A stretch of 64,000 nt of DNA from Streptomyces scopuliridis RB72 (GTDB lineage: Bacteria; Actinomycetota; Actinomycetes; Streptomycetales; Streptomycetaceae): positions 1-64,000 of the forward strand of contig NZ_JOEI01000017.1 of assembly GCF_000718095.1 (NCBI RefSeq), read 5' to 3'. Of this stretch, positions 23,580 through 33,178 are shown piece by piece. The notes beneath the pieces were generated by a model that was not told where the DNA came from, did no database searches, and was given only the letters and a program-made list of their open reading frames with translations. The position numbers and the translations under genes were made by a program. Each line of letters opens with the position of its first letter. Position 1 is the first letter of the stretch.

Positions 23580-23658
23580 CTTCCGTACGCCGGAAAGACA
23601 GGACACAATGGCCGCCGACCGCGTCACCACCGACTTTTCGGCCGCCGAGGGGTCTCCC

Positions 23659-24342
23659 ATGATCACCGTTGCGGTGGTGGACGACCATCCCATCGCCCGT
23701 CACGGCATCGCCCACATACTCGGTGCCCTGCCCGACTCGTCCGTCACGACGACGGCATCCGTCGGATCGCTGCCCGAGCTGGAGGAGGCTCTCGCGGCGG
23801 GCGCGGCACCGGACGTCATCGTCCTCGACCTCTATCTCGACGGCGGTACGCCCGCGCTGGACGCGGTCGCCGCCCTGTCCGTCGCCACCCGCGTCCTCGT
23901 GATGTCCGCCTCCGGGCTGCCTGCCGATGTGCTCGGCGCCATCAAGGCGGGGGCCTGCGGCTACGTCACCAAGCACTGCAGCGCGGAACTGTTCGTCGCG
24001 GCGGTGGAGACCGTGGCCGCCGGCGGCTTCTCGCTGTCGGCCGAACTCGCCGACATCCTCCAGGCCGAACTGACCCGCCGGGAGCCGGGGCCCGGGGCGG
24101 AGGCCGTCGGCCCCCGGCTGTCCGCCCGGGAGGAGGAGACGCTGAGTTACGTGGCGCGCGGCTTCACCCACGCGCAGATCGCGACGCGCCTCGGCGTACG
24201 CAAGACCACCGTCGACACGTACGTCGAGCGGATCCGGGCGAAGCTCCAGGTCGGCAACAAGGCGGAATTGACCCGCGCGGCGATAGCGCGGCTGAGCTCG
24301 GACAAAGGCACAGCCCCGGACAGAGACACGGCCCCGACGTGA
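23659..24342 (+). CDS. NarL-type response regulator
   Basis: A 227-residue response regulator (244 if ATG 23608 is used). The receiver domain begins ITVAVVDDHPIARHGIA, the phospho-acceptor Asp is in VIVLDLYLDGG, and the Lys is in GYVTKHCS. The LuxR-type HTH is LSAREEETLSYVARGFTHAQ, with recognition helix RKTTVDTYVERI. I prefer ATG 23659 because the receiver fold starts there and GAGGGG precedes it. Its TGA overlaps the GTG of the kinase (GTGA, 24339-24342), so they are coupled. Confidence 0.9.
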   Translation: MITVAVVDDHPIARHGIAHILGALPDSSVTTTASVGSLPELEEALAAGAAPDVIVLDLYLDGGTPALDAVAALSVATRVLVMSASGLPADVLGAIKAGACGYVTKHCSAELFVAAVETVAAGGFSLSAELADILQAELTRREPGPGAEAVGPRLSAREEETLSYVARGFTHAQIATRLGVRKTTVDTYVERIRAKLQVGNKAELTRAAIARLSSDKGTAPDRDTAPT

Positions 24343-25583
24343 GGACGACAGCCGTGGGGGCGGCCACCGGGTCGGTCGCGGGAGTGCTGCGCAGCGAGAG
24401 AGTGGTGCTGCGGGCGTACGTCCTGTTCCGCCTGGGTGGGCTGTTGCAGGTCGTGATCGGAGCTGTCACCACCTTCCCCCACTATCAACCGCTGGGGGCG
24501 GGAGTGGCGTTGTGCGCGGTCGTGTTCGGCGAGAGCTTCGCGCTGATCGCGGTGGGCTTACGGCTCCGCCGGGTCCCGCCGCGCGCGCTCGTGGCCGTGG
24601 ACGCGGCGGTCATGGCCGGTGTCCTGGTCGTGGGCGGCGGTCTCACCGACCGGGCGCACGGCCACACCTGGGCATACTTCGTCTACCCGTTCAGCCTGCT
24701 CGCGAGCATCGGGTTCGGTCTCGTATTCACCAGGCTGGTGTCCGTCTTCGCGCTGGCCGCGCTGCCCGCGGCGGCGTACGCCGTCACGGCGGTGGCCCAG
24801 CTCGGCGAACCTGTCTGGAACGCCGTCCCCAACAGCGTTCCCTACCTGGTCAACGCGGGGGTCGCCTGGGCGGTGGCCAGGGCGCTGCGCCGCACCGGCC
24901 GGGAACTGGACATCGCGACGGACACCGCCATGGTGAAAGAGGCGGAGCTCGCGGCCGAACGCGAACGCGTCCGGCACGCTCGTCTGTTGCACGACCGCGT
25001 GCTCCAGACCCTGGAGACCCTCGCCCGTGAGCCGTGGATCACCGACCCGGGACTGCACGCGCATGTCCGGGCCGAGGCCGTCTGGCTGCGGGGTTTCGTA
25101 CGGGGCGAACGCCCCGTCACCGGGAACGGCGACCTCGCGAGCGGCCTCGCCGGGCTCGCCGAGGACATGGCACGGATCGGCCAGACGGTGGAGGTGCATA
25201 CCGCCCAACTGCGCAGCGCGTCCGAGCGAGCCGCGGCCGAGACCGTGCCGGAGGAGGTCGCCGACGCGCTCGTCGAGGCGACCCGCGAGGCGCTGACGAA
25301 CGTGGTCAAGCATGCGGGTACCGCGCGCGCGGTGGTACGCGCCGAACTCGTGGGAGGCGCCGTCATGGTCAGCGTCCTCGACAACGGCACCGGCTTCGAC
25401 CCGACAACGCTCCCGCCCGGCTCGGGCCTCGACGGCTCCGTACGTGACCGGGTGGCGGGCGTCGGCGGCCGGGTGACGATCGACTCAACGCCCGGCGCGG
25501 GTACGTACATCGAGATGCGCGTCCCGGGGCTCAAGCCTCGGGATCCGAGCCCTCTTTCCAAGGATCGGGAGGCCGGGTCTTAA
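24339..25583 (+). CDS. sensor histidine kinase
   Basis: A 414-residue kinase with about five membrane helices (residues about 20-180) and no large extracellular domain. The phospho-acceptor His is in RHARLLHDRVLQTLETL, and the HATPase has N-box EATREALTNVVKHAG and DNGTGFDP with a lid GSGLDGSVRDRV. The start is GTG 24339 overlapping the response regulator stop. The frame is open far upstream, but that part has no coding character. It has the NarL-partner layout with the regulator gene first. The target genes are not evident; the M23 peptidase immediately upstream is a candidate. Confidence 0.88.
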   Translation: MRTTAVGAATGSVAGVLRSERVVLRAYVLFRLGGLLQVVIGAVTTFPHYQPLGAGVALCAVVFGESFALIAVGLRLRRVPPRALVAVDAAVMAGVLVVGGGLTDRAHGHTWAYFVYPFSLLASIGFGLVFTRLVSVFALAALPAAAYAVTAVAQLGEPVWNAVPNSVPYLVNAGVAWAVARALRRTGRELDIATDTAMVKEAELAAERERVRHARLLHDRVLQTLETLAREPWITDPGLHAHVRAEAVWLRGFVRGERPVTGNGDLASGLAGLAEDMARIGQTVEVHTAQLRSASERAAAETVPEEVADALVEATREALTNVVKHAGTARAVVRAELVGGAVMVSVLDNGTGFDPTTLPPGSGLDGSVRDRVAGVGGRVTIDSTPGAGTYIEMRVPGLKPRDPSPLSKDREAGS

Positions 25584-25628
25584 CCCACCCACCCTCCCTG
25601 CCTGGGGAGTTGACTTTTCGTGACCGAC

Positions 25629-25658
25629 TTGCCACACAGGGTTGCGACGCTCTAGCGT
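25629..25658 (+). promoter_or_regulatory. sigma-70-like promoter
   Basis: TTGCCA (25629-25634) and TAGCGT (25653-25658) are separated by 18 bases, about 95 bp before the ATG of the HTH gene. The predicted 5' leader contains the hairpin listed next. Confidence 0.5.
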
Positions 25659-25678
25659 GCCCCTCAGAGCACAAAACA

Positions 25679-25712
25679 GCCCCCGCCGATGCTTGCGACA
25701 TCTGGCGAGGGC
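25679..25712 (+). promoter_or_regulatory. leader hairpin GCCCCCGCC / GGCGAGGGC
   Basis: A stem-loop GCCCCCGCC-G-ATG ... CAT-C-TGGCGAGGGC with a 7-base loop lies between the promoter and the start codon at 25752. It may be an attenuator or a protein-binding site. There is no T-run. Confidence 0.4.
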
Positions 25713-25751
25713 CTGACCAATCAAGATCGACGGACTAGGAAAACCGATCCC

Positions 25752-26651
25752 ATGGCTGAGACCCAGCTTAGTGCTGCCGCGCCCGAGACGCACGCGGCCT
25801 CACCCGCTTCACCCACTTCTCCCCCGATGGCGGCCCCCGGCTACGGCAAGCGTTCGACGCCCGGCCAAAAGGCCCGCAGGGATGACGACTTCGCGCACCT
25901 GCCGCCGCGCGAGGCCGCCGTCGCCGCGTTCATCGACCGGCTGCCCGAGGGCACGGACATCTCGGTGAAGGCCCTCGCGAAGGTGCTCCCGTACGGGCAG
26001 TGCGCCCTGCGTACCGCGCTCCGACGCCTCCAGGTGGCCGGGCATCTGCGACGAGGCAGGGAACACCTCGCCGGGCCGGACGGCATGCGCTGGGTGACGC
26101 GTACGTGGTTCTCCCGTACCGCGCGGGGCAACGACTGGTGGGCGGCGTTCATCTCCGGCGACCTGGCCACCGCGGACGCGCGGGTCAACACCTCACACCC
26201 GCCGACGCGTTCCCGCGCCTTCATCCTGCTCGCCGCGCTCGGCCGCAGCGCGCCGATGATGTCGCTGTCGGCCGCCGACTGCGCGGCCCTGGAGCCGCTG
26301 ACCACGCCGTGGTTCGAACGGGGCGCCACCGAGAGGGACATCCTGCGCGCCCTCACCTCCGGCCTCCCCGCAGAGGTCCACCACCCGGCGGGGATCGCCC
26401 GCGCACGGCTGACGTCCAAGCTCCCACCGGAGCGGATCCGCGCGCCACGCCCGCCACTGCGCGTCCTGGAGTGCGCGAAGTGCGGCGCCCCCGGCCGGCC
26501 CGAGGCGCTCACCGACGGCGAGTGCGGCCCATGCCGTGGCGAGCCCGTCCCCGTATCCCCCGCCTCCCGGCTCTCCCCCACCCAGGTCCGCGCCCGCGTC
26601 GCCGAGGCCCGCGCGGCGGCGACCCACCCACCCGAAAGGACCCGTACATGA
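25752..26651 (+). CDS. winged-helix DNA-binding protein with zinc ribbon
   Basis: A 299-residue protein. A disordered Ala/Pro-rich start is followed by a winged helix at residues about 45-115 (EAAVAAFIDRLPEGTDISVK and LPYGQCALRTALRRLQVAGH), which is MarR/plasmid-partition-like. The C-terminal zinc ribbon has CAKCG and ECGPCRG near residues 250-275. ATG 25752 is chosen over the longer frame from 25689. This Streptomyces-specific family has no known role; the leader hairpin hints at post-transcriptional control. The Uma2 gene follows 60 bp downstream. Confidence 0.75.
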   Translation: MAETQLSAAAPETHAASPASPTSPPMAAPGYGKRSTPGQKARRDDDFAHLPPREAAVAAFIDRLPEGTDISVKALAKVLPYGQCALRTALRRLQVAGHLRRGREHLAGPDGMRWVTRTWFSRTARGNDWWAAFISGDLATADARVNTSHPPTRSRAFILLAALGRSAPMMSLSAADCAALEPLTTPWFERGATERDILRALTSGLPAEVHHPAGIARARLTSKLPPERIRAPRPPLRVLECAKCGAPGRPEALTDGECGPCRGEPVPVSPASRLSPTQVRARVAEARAAATHPPERTRT

Positions 26652-26710
26652 CCATCCAGTCGATCCGCCGCCATAGAACCGGGGCACCATGGAGGGGAGG
26701 AGGCGACACC

Positions 26711-27295
26711 ATGACCCCCAGCTCAAGCCGCCAGGCGAAGCCGCAGATGCAGGTCGAGGACTTCGAAGAACTCGAACGCGGCGCGCCCGAGACCGTGCGA
26801 CTCGAATTCATCAACGGAAAGCTAGAGGTCAAGCCGGTGCCCGACGGCGATCACGGAGCCATCGTCATGTGGCTCCTGAGGCAGTGCATGCAGCAGCGCC
26901 CTGAACTGGCGCTGTACCCGGAGCAGGGCCTGAAGGTGGAGACCTATCGCAACGGCCGCGCCCGTCCGGACGGCGCCCTGGCGCCCCTCGACCACTTCGC
27001 GGGTCATGGCGAGTGGGCGCCTGCCGATGGCGTCCTCATGACGGTCGAGGTCACGTCCCACGACCGCGACACAGACCTCCGTGACCGCGTCGAGAAGCGC
27101 GACGGTTACGCCGCCACCGGTATCCCCGTCTATCTCCTCGTCGACCGGGACGCCGAAAAGCTGGTCGTCTACACCGACCCGTACAAGGGCGAGTACCAGA
27201 ACCGCGCGTCACACGCGTACGGCGCCACGGTCAAGCTCCCCCACCCAGTCTCCATCACCCTGGAAACCGAGAAGCTCAAGGACTACACCCGCTGA
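26711..27295 (+). CDS. Uma2 family endonuclease-fold protein
   Basis: A 194-residue PD-(D/E)xK-fold protein of the Uma2 (DUF820) family. Readable core residues are the Asp in RARPDGALAP (near residue 81), then VLMTVEVTSHDRDTDLRDRV, with the Glu and the later Lys in EKRDGYAATG, and the family signature GIPVYLLVDRD. ATG 26711 has a strong GGAGGGGAGG site, although the frame opens upstream. Uma2 proteins are very abundant in actinobacteria and cyanobacteria; their physiological substrate is not established. A terminator follows at 27318. Confidence 0.9.
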   Translation: MTPSSSRQAKPQMQVEDFEELERGAPETVRLEFINGKLEVKPVPDGDHGAIVMWLLRQCMQQRPELALYPEQGLKVETYRNGRARPDGALAPLDHFAGHGEWAPADGVLMTVEVTSHDRDTDLRDRVEKRDGYAATGIPVYLLVDRDAEKLVVYTDPYKGEYQNRASHAYGATVKLPHPVSITLETEKLKDYTR

Positions 27296-27317
27296 CGAAG
27301 CCCCTGAAACGCCCGAA

Positions 27318-27345
27318 GGCGGCACCCCCGCGAAGGGGTACCGCC
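27318..27345 (+). terminator. terminator between Uma2 gene and groEL
   Basis: GGCGGCACCCC (27318-27328) pairs with GGGGTACCGCC (27335-27345), allowing one mismatch, 23 bases after the Uma2 stop and 44 bases before the convergent groEL stop. It may serve both genes. Confidence 0.65.
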
Positions 27346-27388
27346 CTCGGTCACATCAGGACCATGGACCGGGTCCGAGCCGTCAGGC

Positions 27389-29242
<1,854 letters not shown>

Positions 29243-29286
29243 CTCTCCCAGTGCGCCGGGGACCCTTCAGCCCCCTCCGGAACGCA

Positions 29287-29327
29287 CGAAGGGCCCGCAT
29301 CCCCATGTACGGGATGCGGACCCTTCG
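29287..29327 (-). terminator. terminator of cold-shock gene
   Basis: CGAAGGGCCCGCATCCC (29287-29303) pairs with GGGATGCGG-A-CCCTTCG (29311-29327) across a 7-base loop, about 45 bases after the csp stop on the minus strand. Only one mismatch interrupts the stem. Confidence 0.75.
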
Positions 29328-29372
29328 GCGTGAGTACGTACGTCAGTGCGTCGGTGGCCGATCGCGCCGGGA

Positions 29373-29576
29373 TCAGACGGCGAGCTTGACCATGTCCGCC
29401 TGCGGACCCTTCTGGCCCTGCGAGATCTCGAACTCCACTCGCTGACCTTCTTCAAGGGTGCGGTATCCGTCCATCTGGATCGCGCTGTAGTGGACGAAAA
29501 CATCCGCACCACCGTCTACCGCGATGAAGCCGTAGCCCTTCTCCGCGTTGAACCACTTGACGGTGCCCTGAGCCAT
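29373..29576 (-). CDS. cold shock protein, CspA family
   Basis: A 67-residue single OB-fold RNA chaperone. It begins [18 protein letters not shown] and carries RNP1 (KGYGFI) and RNP2 (VFVHYSAI) and ends QADMVKL. It binds single-stranded RNA or DNA. ATG 29576 has GGGGAGTTAG upstream; the frame is open further but only this part is homologous. It is transcribed toward groEL and has its own terminator (29287-29327). Confidence 0.95.
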   Translation of the reverse strand: MAQGTVKWFNAEKGYGFIAVDGGADVFVHYSAIQMDGYRTLEEGQRVEFEISQGQKGPQADMVKLAV

Positions 29577-29880
29577 GCCTAACTCCCCTATTACTGGCCC
29601 TTGCACGGGGCCACACTTCGCGCCGGAACGCGTCGACCGCGGCTGAATGTATCTGCCCAACTGCCCTCTGCAACAGGTCAATCGGACGAGAATTCTGGGC
29701 ATGGCTGAACACGCATAGTGATGAATTCGCTGCGTTCCAGGGCAAGTCGGGCCGGGCAAAGCGCATCTACGGCGCATACGGCACTCCGACTTCGACCCCA
29801 TGTTGTCGCGTTCTCGCATGCGTTCGGCAGGGGCGACAGCGGGGCGTTCCCATACTGTACCGCGCTCAACCATGTAGAAC
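29577..29880. other. 303-bp gap upstream of csp: leader/promoter region
   Basis: No gene fits in this stretch. It is the upstream region of the csp gene on the minus strand; a possible minus-strand promoter is TTGCAG, 16 bases, TACATT (near 29650-29675). This would give a 5' leader of more than 60 bases, as is usual for cold-shock mRNAs. The plus strand has only spurious frames. Confidence 0.4.
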
Positions 29881-29911
29881 GGCCCCCTCCGTTTCTCTCA
29901 CGGAGGGGGCC
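29881..29911 (-). terminator. terminator after the MoaD-like gene
   Basis: GGCCCCCTCCGT (29881-29892) pairs perfectly with ACGGAGGGGGCC (29900-29911) across a 7-base loop, about 40 bases after the minus-strand stop at 29954. It closes the thrC-moaD transcript and insulates csp. Confidence 0.85.
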
Positions 29912-29953
29912 GCACCAGTCACGGAGCGGAGGAAATCCGGGGCATCCGGAGGA

Positions 29954-30229
29954 TCAGCCTCCGGCTACGGCGGGGATGATCGAGACGCCGGCCCCGGCCG
30001 GGGTGGCGGTCTCCAGGCCCTGCTCGAAGCGGACGTCGTCGTCGTTCACGTACACGTTCACGAAGCGGCGCAGCTTGCCCTGGTCGTCCAGGACGCGGGC
30101 GGCGATGCCCGGGTGGCTGGCCTCCAGGGACTGGATGACCTCGGAGAGGGTCGTCCCCTCGGCGGCGACCTCGGCCTTGCCGCCGGTGTACGTACGGAGA
30201 ATGGTGGGGATGCGGACGTTGACGCTCAT
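29954..30229 (-). CDS. MoaD/ThiS family sulfur-carrier protein
   Basis: A 91-residue ubiquitin-like beta-grasp protein that begins SVNVRIPTILRTYTGGKAEV and ends in the Gly-Gly tail PAVAGG used for thiocarboxylation. The stop is after the second Gly, so no further processing is needed. The start could be ATG 30229 or 30232. It lies 10 bp after thrC on the same transcript, an arrangement repeated in Streptomyces. The role could be sulfur transfer in a cysteine/threonine-linked pathway (CysO-like) rather than molybdopterin synthesis, but this is inferred. Confidence 0.88.
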   Translation of the reverse strand: MSVNVRIPTILRTYTGGKAEVAAEGTTLSEVIQSLEASHPGIAARVLDDQGKLRRFVNVYVNDDDVRFEQGLETATPAGAGVSIIPAVAGG

Positions 30230-30239
30230 CATGTGCCTT

Positions 30240-31550
30240 TCAGTTGGTGGCGAGGCCCGCGTCACGGAACGCGTCCAGGCTCGGGCGGATCGTCGCCGTG
30301 GGTCCCGTCGTCGGCGCGACGGCGTCCAGGGTCTTCAGTCCGTCACCGGTGTTGAGGACGACGGTCGTCAGCGTCGGGTCGAGGAGACCGTTCTCGATCA
30401 GCTTCTTCGTCACGCCGACGGTCACGCCCCCGGCCGTCTCCGCGAAGATGCCCTCGGTGCGCGCCAGCAGCTTGATCGCGTCGACGATCTGCTCGTCGTT
30501 GACGTCCTCGACGGCGCCGCCGGTGCGGCGGGCGATGTCCAGGACGTACGGGCCGTCGGCCGGGTTGCCGATCGCCAGGGACTTGGCGATGGTGTGCGGC
30601 TTCTGCGGCCGTACGACGTCGTGTCCGGCCTTGAAGGCGGTGGACACCGGCGAGCAGCCCTCGGCCTGGGCGCCGAAGATCTTGTACGGCTTGTCCTCGA
30701 CCAGGCCCAGCTTGATGAGCTCCTGGAGACCCTTGTCGATCTTCGTGAGCTGCGAGCCCGAGGCGATCGGGATGACGATCTGGTCGGGCAGCCGCCAGCC
30801 GAGCTGCTCGCAGATCTCGTACGCCAGCGTCTTGGAGCCCTCGCCGTAGTAGGGGCGCAGGTTGACGTTGACGAAGCCCCAGCCCTCGCCCAGCGGGTCG
30901 CCGATCAGCTCGGAACAGAAGCGGTTGACGTCGTCGTAGTTACCCTCGATGCCGACGAGTTCACCGCCGTACACCGCCGCCATGACGACCTTGCCCTGCT
31001 CCAGGTCGTGCGGGATGAAGACGCAGGAGCGGAAGCCGGCGCGGGCGGCGGCGGCGCCGACGGCGCCGGCCAGATTGCCCGTGGAGGAGCAGGAGAGCGT
31101 GGTGAACCCGAAGGCGCGGGCGGCCTCGACGGCGATGGCGACGACGCGGTCCTTGAAGGAGTGCGTCGGGTTGCCGGAGTCGTCCTTGATGTGCAGGGAG
31201 CCGGTGACGCCCAGTTCACGGGCGAGGTTGTCGGCCTTGACGAGCTTGGTGAAGCCGGGGTTGATGTTCGGCTTCGTGGCCACGTCGGCGGGGACGGGCA
31301 GCAGCGGGGCGTAGCGCCAGATGTTGTCCGGGCCCTCGGCGATGCGCTTCTTCAGCTCTTCGGGGGTGCCGCTCGGCAGGTCGTACGCCACTTCGAGCGG
31401 CCCGAAACAGCTGGCACAGGCGAAGATGGGGCCGAGGTCGAAGCGCTCTCCGCACTCGCGGCACGAGAGTGCGGCGGCGGGTCCGAGATCAACGGCGCCG
31501 GTGTCAGCGGCGTCGGAGTCGGCGTTCTGTACGGCGGTCTGCACAGCCAT
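30240..31550 (-). CDS. thrC: threonine synthase
   Basis: A 436-residue PLP-dependent enzyme that converts O-phosphohomoserine to threonine in the cytoplasm. It has an N-terminal zinc-ribbon-like CRECGERFDLGPIFACASC stretch, the PLP Lys in NPTHSFKDRV (near residue 135), and the phosphate-binding CSSTGNLAGAV loop. This is the shorter archaeal/actinobacterial type. I choose ATG 31550 (MAVQT...); the frame is open to 31598. It overlaps no gene and is followed 10 bp later by the MoaD-like gene. Confidence 0.95.
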   Translation of the reverse strand: MAVQTAVQNADSDAADTGAVDLGPAAALSCRECGERFDLGPIFACASCFGPLEVAYDLPSGTPEELKKRIAEGPDNIWRYAPLLPVPADVATKPNINPGFTKLVKADNLARELGVTGSLHIKDDSGNPTHSFKDRVVAIAVEAARAFGFTTLSCSSTGNLAGAVGAAAARAGFRSCVFIPHDLEQGKVVMAAVYGGELVGIEGNYDDVNRFCSELIGDPLGEGWGFVNVNLRPYYGEGSKTLAYEICEQLGWRLPDQIVIPIASGSQLTKIDKGLQELIKLGLVEDKPYKIFGAQAEGCSPVSTAFKAGHDVVRPQKPHTIAKSLAIGNPADGPYVLDIARRTGGAVEDVNDEQIVDAIKLLARTEGIFAETAGGVTVGVTKKLIENGLLDPTLTTVVLNTGDGLKTLDAVAPTTGPTATIRPSLDAFRDAGLATN

Positions 31551-31707
31551 GGAGGCGAGGCCCTTTCTCCTCATCTTCCTCGCGACGTACTTCGCCACGA
31601 GACGGAATTGGCACCTTCCCCACCGTGACCTCGAATGGTCGGCGGGAGGGTTGCCGGGACTTCAACGGGCCGTTCCCTCAGTCCCTCTGGATGAGCGCTA
31701 TGGCGCC

Positions 31708-31732
31708 GGACCCGGGGTCCTGCGCGTTTTTT
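31708..31732 (+). terminator. hairpin plus T6 in thrC/gpgS intergenic region
   Basis: A perfect GGACCC-G-GGGTCC palindrome (31708-31720) is followed by TGCGCGTTTTTTC, the best intrinsic-terminator shape on the plus strand in the window, yet it lies in a 288-bp gap between divergent genes, where no plus-strand gene ends. It could end a small RNA or be an attenuator for the glycosyltransferase gene at 31839. Confidence 0.5.
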
Positions 31733-31838
31733 CACGTAAGGACCCCCGGCATGCGGAGGTCATTCGTGTTGTTCAAGACTGTAACCGAAGGAGCGCACGG
31801 TTGAGATAGTCGTCCGCACCGCGAGATGGATCACGTTC

Positions 31839-32861
31839 ATGGCACACGCACAGGGAGTACCGACCGTGCTGGAAGAGGTGGAGCACTGGCTGACCAGGCG
31901 TTCCTGGTCCGTGGCCGACCGCCCGCTCGACCGGCTGATGGTGGCGAAAGCCGCGCGCGGAACGACGGTGAGCGTGGTCCTTCCGGCGCTGAACGAGGAG
32001 GAGACGGTCGGCGAGATCGTGTCCGTGATCCGGCGCGAACTGATGGAGCGGGTGCGGCTCGTCGATGAACTGGTGGTCGTCGACTCCGGTTCCACGGACC
32101 GTACGGCCGCGGTCGCCGCGGCGGCGGGCGCGCGGGTGGAGCACCGGGACGCGATACTGCCGCGGCTCCCGGCGCTGCCCGGCAAGGGCGAGGTGCTGTG
32201 GCGCTCGCTGCTGGTGACGAGCGGCGACATCGTGTGCTTCGTGGACGCCGATCTGCGGCGCTTTTCGGCCGATTTCGTGTCGGGGATCGTGGGGCCGCTG
32301 CTTACCGACCAGGACCTGCAGTTCGTGAAGGCGATGTACGACCGTCCGCTGCACCAGCCCGCGGCGGGACGGGGTCCGGGCCAGAGCGGGCAGGGCGGGC
32401 AGGGCGGGCAGGGCAGCCAGGGCGGGCGTGTGACCGAGCTGGTGGCCAGGCCGCTGCTCAATCTGCACTGGCCCCGGCTGGCCGGTTTCGTCCAGCCGCT
32501 GGGCGGTGAGTACGCGGCACGGCGCTCGCTGCTGGAGCGGTTGCCGTTCCCCGTCGGCTACGGCGTGGAGCTGGGGCTGCTCGTGGACGCGCTGCACACG
32601 GCGGGCCTCGACGCGCTGGGACAGGTCGACGTCGGGGTACGGATCCACCGCCACCAGGACGAACGGGCGCTGGGGCGGATGGCCGCGGCGATCTACCGTA
32701 CGGCGCAGCTGCGGCTGTCGCGGGCGCACTTGGTACGGCCGGAGCTGACGCAGTTCGAGCGCGGCGAGAACGGTTTCGTGCCGCGTACGCACGCGGTGGA
32801 CACGGAGGAACGGCCGCCGGTGCGGGAGATCGCGGAGTACACGGCCGGACGCGCGGCGTAA
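31839..32861 (+). CDS. gpgS: glucosyl-3-phosphoglycerate synthase-like GT
   Basis: A 340-residue GT2/GT81-type glycosyltransferase. It has the nucleotide-sugar motif TVSVVLPALNEEETVG (near residue 45), VVVDSGSTDRTA, the metal-binding DADL (FVDADLRRFSAD) and PALPGKGEVLWRS, which matches GpgS. The enzyme makes glucosyl-3-phosphoglycerate from NDP-glucose and 3-phosphoglycerate, a precursor of glucosylglycerate. An insertion of GQGGQGSQGG repeats (residues about 173-191) interrupts the catalytic domain before RVTELVARPLL. It is upstream of otsA on the same strand, consistent with compatible-solute synthesis. Confidence 0.88.
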   Translation: MAHAQGVPTVLEEVEHWLTRRSWSVADRPLDRLMVAKAARGTTVSVVLPALNEEETVGEIVSVIRRELMERVRLVDELVVVDSGSTDRTAAVAAAAGARVEHRDAILPRLPALPGKGEVLWRSLLVTSGDIVCFVDADLRRFSADFVSGIVGPLLTDQDLQFVKAMYDRPLHQPAAGRGPGQSGQGGQGGQGSQGGRVTELVARPLLNLHWPRLAGFVQPLGGEYAARRSLLERLPFPVGYGVELGLLVDALHTAGLDALGQVDVGVRIHRHQDERALGRMAAAIYRTAQLRLSRAHLVRPELTQFERGENGFVPRTHAVDTEERPPVREIAEYTAGRAA

Positions 32862-32875
32862 CGGAATACGATCAT

Positions 32876-33100
32876 GTGAATTATCTAGATTGCCCGGTTA
32901 TGGGCATGAATCATGTAGTGGCTGGAGCACTGACCGGGCCTCTGGCCGAGCCGCTGACCGGGCCGCTGAGCGCCGTCCACGCGCAGCTTGCCGTGGCCGG
33001 AAGCGCGGCCGAGCGGCTGTGGCTGCTGGGCGGGGTGGTGCTCGCGCTGAGCGGCGCCGGGGTGGTCGCGCTGGCCGCCCTGCGCGGCCGGCGGGACTGA
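32876..33100 (+). CDS. small single-helix membrane protein
   Basis: A 74-residue protein. The first part contains LTGPLAEPLTGPLS, the middle is Ala-rich, and one membrane helix (LWLLGGVVLALSGAGVVALAAL) is followed by the basic tail RGRRD. The GTG start at 32876 or the ATG at 32900 are both possible. Function unknown. Its place between gpgS and otsA, 14 bp after gpgS, suggests co-transcription. Confidence 0.55.
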   Translation: MNYLDCPVMGMNHVVAGALTGPLAEPLTGPLSAVHAQLAVAGSAAERLWLLGGVVLALSGAGVVALAALRGRRD

Positions 33101-33178
33101 CGGCGGCCTCGCCCGTGACAGTCGACACAGCGGCGTCCGTACGTTTGAGCGTTTCCGTGACGGGCTAGGTTTCGGCAC

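Noticed and set aside
23094..24338. upstream part of the histidine-kinase frame
   Set aside because: It runs through the M23 and response-regulator genes in another frame; GTG 24339 is the real start.
29718..31628. 636-residue plus-strand frame over thrC and its neighbours
   Set aside because: Antisense shadow; no domain, and thrC and the MoaD-like gene are firm on the minus strand.
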